DNA of 27,588 nt. Origin: Methanomassiliicoccaceae archaeon (GTDB lineage: Archaea; Thermoplasmatota; Thermoplasmata; Methanomassiliicoccales; Methanomethylophilaceae). The notes under the pieces were generated by a model, which did no database searches, had not been told where the DNA came from, and saw only the letters and a list, made by a program, of their open reading frames with translations. The stretch spans positions 1 to 27,588 of the forward strand of contig JAEEKU010000049.1 in the NCBI GenBank assembly GCA_016282555.1. Reading direction: 5' to 3'. The translations under genes and the position numbers were made by a program. Every line of letters starts with the position of its first letter. Position 1 is the stretch's first letter. This document shows, in pieces, positions 23,023 to 27,588 of this stretch.

Positions 23023-24336
23023 ATGCGCCTGCGTACAATCCCCCCGAAAAGCGATCTTCCCGCTCCCCAGTACGACGGAATAGCGAATGCCCGCAAACTG
23101 AAATCGTTTATCATGGCAGATCTGTTTTCATATTATGCTTACAAGCGCTTTTCCCTGCAGCATTTTTCCTCTGATTCTTCTGATGAAGAGCATTCCCTTC
23201 AGGATATACGCAGAATCTCCAAGCAGTTTTCGTATATGTTCGCCGGAACCAATTCCGGAACCCCTGCAAACCAGTTATCCAAGCGCATAGACGATCTTCT
23301 TTTCAGAATCATCAAAGGAGAATCCGGCAGCAGTCCCCAGGGAACCGCCGTCAGGGTTTCCGATAACAACAAACAATATTACCTTAACACGCTGAATACG
23401 TCCGGAGAAGGCCCTTTTATTTCGGTAAAACTCAAATTCAGCGATTCTAGGATAACGGATTCGATCACCGGCGGAACCTCCGATATCCATACGGACCTCG
23501 GGCGCCTCTGCCGCTGGATAACCGCGTTGATCTCATCCGCACGCACCGACGTTCTGCTGCAGTGCGTCATGAAAAAACAGTACGATGTCATCCAGGAAAT
23601 ATTCGGAGGACTGCCGGATATCCCGGAAGACGTCGTAACCGATCTGACCAGATTCTACATGTCCCTTTCCTGCGTTCTCAGCGCGGAGATGGACCGCATG
23701 GGGGACGATTACGAAATCACCGTAGACGAGAGCTCTTTTTCCAGCCTTATCCCCGGTTTCGAACGCCCTCCCCTTACCGACAATCTTCTAGCCGTCCGTT
23801 ACGATCATTCTCCGGACGGGAATATGAAACAGTGTTCGGCGCTGTTCTCCGTAATCTGCTACTGCAACGGGTTCATCCACGATACCGATCTCGAACTGGA
23901 GATATACAAAGCCAGAATTTCCATGGGATTCAGAAAGTTCAACCTGCTGGTAGTGGAAGACGGCCACAGCGACTGGGTTTCGTCCCTCGTATCGAAAATA
24001 CTCAGAAAAATCGGATGGGAACCGGAACACATCCTCCTCGTTTCCGGAAACCTGAAAGATCTGGGTTCGGCTGCGGTTATGTATTACACCGGAATCGGAA
24101 TCGAAGACAAACGTTCCGTTTCTATTCTTGCTTCGGTATACCGCGATCTCCTGAAAATCGGTTATCCGGACGCGGATACTGTTTTTTCCGACTTCGGAGA
24201 AAACAGCAACTGCATCGAAATGATCAGGAAAATGAGGCTTTTCATTTCCGATAAAACTATAAGTTACACCGGTGACCGCACGGTTTTCGCCGCCGCCGTA
24301 ACCGAATGGCTGAAATCTTTAGATAAAGTTCTTTAA
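23023..24336 (+). CDS. unknown 437-residue protein of the kinase/phosphatase locus
   Basis: I do not recognise this protein. No membrane segment, signal peptide, Cys cluster or nucleotide-binding loop is seen. The N-terminal 60 residues are polar and Ser/Asp rich; the middle (130-230) looks helical; residues 250-400 alternate short strands and helices (FNLLVVEDGHSDWVSSLVSK, ILLVSGNLKDLGSAAVMYY, ADTVFSDFGENSNCIEM), which suggests an alpha/beta C-terminal domain. The start at 23023 has AGAAGGA at a suitable distance and a TATA-like TTTACAATA about 30 bp upstream. It follows the kinase by 128 bp on the same strand, and its TAA overlaps that of the convergent PP2C gene by 4 bp. Confidence 0.8.
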   Translation: MRLRTIPPKSDLPAPQYDGIANARKLKSFIMADLFSYYAYKRFSLQHFSSDSSDEEHSLQDIRRISKQFSYMFAGTNSGTPANQLSKRIDDLLFRIIKGESGSSPQGTAVRVSDNNKQYYLNTLNTSGEGPFISVKLKFSDSRITDSITGGTSDIHTDLGRLCRWITALISSARTDVLLQCVMKKQYDVIQEIFGGLPDIPEDVVTDLTRFYMSLSCVLSAEMDRMGDDYEITVDESSFSSLIPGFERPPLTDNLLAVRYDHSPDGNMKQCSALFSVICYCNGFIHDTDLELEIYKARISMGFRKFNLLVVEDGHSDWVSSLVSKILRKIGWEPEHILLVSGNLKDLGSAAVMYYTGIGIEDKRSVSILASVYRDLLKIGYPDADTVFSDFGENSNCIEMIRKMRLFISDKTISYTGDRTVFAAAVTEWLKSLDKVL

Positions 24337-25100
24337 GGCTTGTTTTTCTCTATCCTGAGAACGGTGATGTTGTCTCTGCTTCCCGATTCGTAACAGGCTC
24401 CGGTTATCTTCTCCGCATCCATTTCCCGGATGTATCTGAAGAAATCTTCTCTGGAAACGCTGCCGTATGCCCCGTCAGAACAGAGAACCAGAACATCCCA
24501 CTCTTCCAGTTCGCGGATTTCCAGTTTTTCCGCAAAACCTCCGCCCAGGTATCTGGAAATGATGTTTTTCATCGGATGATCCTTCATTTCAGATTCGTCC
24601 AGAATGCCGGCTTTACGCATAGACTCCACGGGAGAATGATCTTCGGTGCGGAATTCCTTCCCGTTCCCGTCTATAGTATAGCATCTGCTGTCTCCCAGAT
24701 GGAGACTAGCCCATCTTCCTCCGACGCCCAGTACCATGGAGAGGGTGGTTCCCGAGCCTTCGAACCCGGACATCAGTTCCTTTTCCGCGGAAACGATCGC
24801 CTCCGTGAAATCAAAACACATGTCTTCCAGAGAACCTCTATGCCCTTTCAGAGACCACTTAGTAATGAAATCGGTAACGAATCTGCTCGCTTCCGCTCCG
24901 CCGGACAGCCCTCCCATTCCGTCGCAGACCGCCGCGGCGAACATTTCGCATCCTTTACGGCCTTCCGGTTTTCCGTTACCGGTAACGTATCCGTTTCCGT
25001 CCGAATATATCCAGCAGAAACTGTCCTGATTATCCGCGCGGCGCCCGGCAACGGATGATGCGGAAATCGAATAACTGTTCCCGAACATTTCCAGTTCCAT
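24333..25100 (-). CDS. PP2C-family Ser/Thr protein phosphatase
   Basis: The 255-residue protein is a stand-alone metal-dependent phosphatase with the family motifs in order: GRRADNQDSF (19-28), VCDGMGG (58-64, metal ligand Asp60), GSGTTL (115-120), LGDSRCY (135-141), EDHSPVESM, LCSDGAYG (207-213, Asp209) and SRDNITVL (241-248, Asp243). All metal-binding aspartates are present, so it should be active. Bacterial and archaeal relatives reverse Hanks-type kinase signalling; the kinase lies 1.4 kb away. The start at 25100 is the first ATG of the frame; no strong ribosome-binding site. It is divergent from the SPFH gene. Confidence 0.93.
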   Translation of the reverse strand: MELEMFGNSYSISASSVAGRRADNQDSFCWIYSDGNGYVTGNGKPEGRKGCEMFAAAVCDGMGGLSGGAEASRFVTDFITKWSLKGHRGSLEDMCFDFTEAIVSAEKELMSGFEGSGTTLSMVLGVGGRWASLHLGDSRCYTIDGNGKEFRTEDHSPVESMRKAGILDESEMKDHPMKNIISRYLGGGFAEKLEIRELEEWDVLVLCSDGAYGSVSREDFFRYIREMDAEKITGACYESGSRDNITVLRIEKNKP

Positions 25101-25206
25101 CGCGACCGCCTGCCGAAATAACCGCGCTGAAATGGCGGAGCGGTTAAAAGACTTTTACTGATTTTTCATGCTCCGGAAATAGTAAAAAGCATACGTTTAC
25201 ATTTTG

Positions 25207-25215
25207 CTTATAACC
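25207..25215 (+). promoter_or_regulatory. TATA box of the SPFH gene
   Basis: CTTATAACC lies 29-37 bp before the ATG at 25244, and the short sequence between has no Shine-Dalgarno, which suggests a very short leader. Confidence 0.5.
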
Positions 25216-25243
25216 GCTTAAGCATTACTGCATTCAGATTAAA

Positions 25244-26872
25244 ATGATACACGGCGAAGACGGACGGAAAAACGGAGTTCTGGTCCAATGGATGTCCTAC
25301 GGCTACCTCCGTTCCAACAAAAAAGATCTGGGAACGATCACGATCAACCCCGACGAGTACTGCATCGTGATAAAGGAAGGGAAGATAGACAGGGTCGTTA
25401 CGCAGACTCAGATCGGAGCGGTTCCCGGATTTTTCAGCAGACTTTTCGGCGGAAATTCCGATATGCAGCTGGTTATCGTGGATACGGGCAAGCACACGAT
25501 TTCCGTGCCCTTCGAAGCCTACAGTTCCGACAAAGACCTTATCCGCGGAGTTATCGGAATGATGATCCAGATACGTGGAGCAGACTGCGTCAACGCTCTC
25601 CGCCTCCTGAAAGAAAATTCTCCCGCCGGTTCCGCCAGCAGCAAGGACGGATACCGCGAATACCGTCTGGAAGACGTCGCTGAACTATTGAAAAACAATA
25701 TCCGGTACATCGCCGACACCGAATCCATCTCCATGCTGAGTTCGGAGGAAGTCCAGAAGAAAAGGGAGGATATCTGCAATTCGCTGAAAACGGCCCTCAA
25801 TCTCAAATCCCCTTACTGGAACAATTACGGTCTCACCGTGAATTACACCACGGTATCCATCGACGGCAACGCTTACGAGGACATCCAGAGGGAATCCAGA
25901 AAGAAGAAGCTGGAATCCCTGGAAAGAGATGTCGAATACGAAGAGTCCCAGGGCATCTCCGAGCATTCCGTCAGGCTTCACGAGCTTTTGAACAGCGAAA
26001 AAGCGGCCATGAAGATGGACGATTACCTTTCCGCGCTCAACGCCGATATAATTATCAGAGCGAAGCAGACCGAAGCCGAACACAGATCCAGACTGACGGA
26101 TATCGATAACGAAGCCGAACTTAAGCTCCGCTCCCTCGAGAAGAAGCACCAGCTGGAAATGCAGGAAGCCTACCACGAGCAGGAAATGATCCACGTCAGG
26201 GATTCTTCCGATCTTTCCGCCGCGGAAAAAGAGGTTAAACTGAAGCAGATAGAGGTGAGCAAAAGCAAAGTCCAGTCGGAGCTGGCGGAGATCCGCAGAT
26301 CGGAATCATCCAAAGACGCTGCCGCGGAACTGGAAGCTGAAAGAAAGAAATACGAATTCGAAATCGAAAAACAGAAAAAGAATTACGAAACCGAAATCGA
26401 CAGACTGAAAAAACAGCTGGAACTCGATCACGCGGATAAAGAAGTTCAGATGAAACTGAGAAGCATCGAGGAAGAGGAAAAACACAGAAGGGAAATGGAA
26501 AAAGTCCTTTCTGACAACGAATTCCTCCTGAAATCGATGCAGGAAACCAACGTCGTAGAGATTCATAAAGCGGATATACAGCGCGATATAGCGGCTTTCG
26601 AAAACGACGCCGACAAAGCGCGCCTCCAGGCCCAGAGGGACGAGATACTGAACCGCATAGAAGATGCCAGGAAACAGGCCGCCGACGAGCATGTACGCGC
26701 GATGGATCTTCTCGATAAGATGATCCAGAACACTTCCGCATCCCGCGGAACATACGTGCCGCCGTCGGTGAAACTCCAGTGTCCCAAATGCGGGTGCGAA
26801 ATAAACGGAAACTCCAAATTCTGTCCCGGATGCGGATACAAACTCGGAGTTACCATACACGAAGAAGAATGA
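25244..26872 (+). CDS. SPFH-like / coiled-coil / zinc-ribbon protein
   Basis: Three parts are visible in 542 residues. Residues about 10-220 resemble the SPFH (band 7) core of the YdjI-like group: LGTITINPDEYCIVIKEGKI, FFSRLFGGNSDMQLVIVDTG, VPFEAYSSDKDLIRGVIGMM. Residues about 225-500 are a long charged coiled coil (Glu/Lys/Arg/Leu heptads). The end is a zinc ribbon with Cys513/Cys516 and Cys527/Cys530. There is no membrane segment, so any membrane link would be peripheral. Proteins of this layout usually assemble into large rings or scaffolds; here it may organise the kinase system. Its TGA overlaps an ATG of the next gene (ATGA at 26869), indicating an operon. Confidence 0.85.
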   Translation: MIHGEDGRKNGVLVQWMSYGYLRSNKKDLGTITINPDEYCIVIKEGKIDRVVTQTQIGAVPGFFSRLFGGNSDMQLVIVDTGKHTISVPFEAYSSDKDLIRGVIGMMIQIRGADCVNALRLLKENSPAGSASSKDGYREYRLEDVAELLKNNIRYIADTESISMLSSEEVQKKREDICNSLKTALNLKSPYWNNYGLTVNYTTVSIDGNAYEDIQRESRKKKLESLERDVEYEESQGISEHSVRLHELLNSEKAAMKMDDYLSALNADIIIRAKQTEAEHRSRLTDIDNEAELKLRSLEKKHQLEMQEAYHEQEMIHVRDSSDLSAAEKEVKLKQIEVSKSKVQSELAEIRRSESSKDAAAELEAERKKYEFEIEKQKKNYETEIDRLKKQLELDHADKEVQMKLRSIEEEEKHRREMEKVLSDNEFLLKSMQETNVVEIHKADIQRDIAAFENDADKARLQAQRDEILNRIEDARKQAADEHVRAMDLLDKMIQNTSASRGTYVPPSVKLQCPKCGCEINGNSKFCPGCGYKLGVTIHEEE

Positions 26873-26886
26873 AACCGGGGAAAGAA

Positions 26887-27588
26887 ATGGCCGATCCTCT
26901 GATATACATCCGCTACAGCGGCTCCGTGAAACTGTCGGAAAGGGAACCGGGAGTCACCGCAGAAATCAGCAATCCCGGTCCCGGCGGAGATTTCGTCATG
27001 GAAGCCTATGTGGACTCCTTCCGGGTCTCCGGTCCGCAGAATGTGCATCTGGATCGGATGCAGAAGAAAGAAATTCCGGTATGTCTGCCTCCGCGCGCGG
27101 GGTGGGATCCGAGGTCCAGGAAGATAGAGATCGTATTATCGTCTGTCCGCGGGGAAGTCTCGAGACAGGGATGCTTCTGCGATACGGTTCCCGAAGGGTG
27201 GCTGGATCTCATGGATCCTTTGTATGCGTTGTCTTTCTGCCGCTTGGTGGAACGGTATTCGTACGCGAAAACCGTCGGAGGGAGCAGCCTTCCTGATCTT
27301 TACGACGAACTCGGTTCCGTTTCAGTGAGAACTCAGGATGCCAGAAGATACCAGCACGTATCCGATCCCAGGACTCTGATGTCCACCGGAGAAGGAACCG
27401 AGACGGATATCGCGGCGTATGCCATGTGCCAGCTGGCCGTTTCCGGATATGACTGCATATTCGTGAAGACTCCGGACTCCGTGATCATAGGATCGGATTC
27501 CGGGACGGGAATGGAGAGTCTCGAGGAGCCGTTCTGCACTTTCATAGAGCCTTCCATGGCTCCTCAGGGAATACCGTTTTCCGTGTGC
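26887..27588 (+). CDS. unknown protein, 5' part (runs off right edge)
   Basis: The frame stays open from ATG 26887 to the window end (234 codons seen). GGGGAAAG just ahead favours this start; an in-frame ATG at 26869 overlaps the SPFH stop and adds six residues. Residues 1-105 look beta-rich (VKLSEREPGVTAEISNPGPG, DFVMEAYVDSF, RKIEIVLSSVRGEV), like CARDB- or Ig-type domains. The following part (ALSFCRLVERYSY ... TLMSTGEGTETDIAAYAMCQ) recalls a transglutaminase-like fold in which the catalytic Cys of the G-x-G-x-C motif would be replaced by Thr; that comparison is tentative. Co-transcription with the SPFH gene is likely. Confidence 0.75.
   Translation, partial: MADPLIYIRYSGSVKLSEREPGVTAEISNPGPGGDFVMEAYVDSFRVSGPQNVHLDRMQKKEIPVCLPPRAGWDPRSRKIEIVLSSVRGEVSRQGCFCDTVPEGWLDLMDPLYALSFCRLVERYSYAKTVGGSSLPDLYDELGSVSVRTQDARRYQHVSDPRTLMSTGEGTETDIAAYAMCQLAVSGYDCIFVKTPDSVIIGSDSGTGMESLEEPFCTFIEPSMAPQGIPFSVC

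Overview
The window looks like a chromosomal segment of a methanogenic archaeon, most probably of the Thermoplasmata-related Methanomassiliicoccales (gut/sediment type). Supporting signs are an HdrD-type heterodisulfide reductase subunit, an archaeal Lhr helicase, an archaeal DUF531 protein, AT-rich TATA elements about 25-35 bp upstream of several starts with little or no leader, and surface proteins built from InlB-like (Listeria-Bacteroides) repeats. The placement is inferred from gene content; no marker gene for taxonomy is complete here.

Left part (1-6180): the end of a small membrane protein, a HATPase_c_4/winged-helix protein that lacks its usual AlbA_2 N-terminus, a membrane-anchored InlB-repeat protein, then hdrD and the lhr helicase on the + strand. 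Middle part (6177-9832): a sulfur amino-acid island. metA (with Glu111, so predicted acetyl-CoA dependent) diverges from metY-cysK-rrf2, and an inverted repeat sits between two back-to-back TATA elements. Next (9778-12824) is a soft-metal resistance island: a P1B-2-type ATPase whose HMA domain is a separate small gene, facing an ArsR/SmtB-type regulator across a clear GATTAAA palindrome.

12483-16565 is housekeeping: rlmE, purM, DUF531, a small unknown protein, tRNA-Phe(GAA) with encoded CCA, a short acetolactate synthase regulatory subunit and ilvE.

Right part (16690-27588) is accessory. A DUF4143-type AAA ATPase has three 23-bp iterons directly upstream of its TATA box. Beyond it lies what I consider the most interesting locus: a 1555-residue transmembrane Ser/Thr kinase with an adhesin-like ectodomain (seven InlB-like repeats, a cohesin-like domain, a Big2 domain and two 213-residue repeats), an orphan 437-residue protein, a PP2C phosphatase, an SPFH/coiled-coil/zinc-ribbon protein, and a further unknown gene that runs off the right edge. 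Kinase, phosphatase and a membrane-scaffold-like protein side by side suggest a surface-sensing phospho-signalling module, an inference from domains and proximity only.
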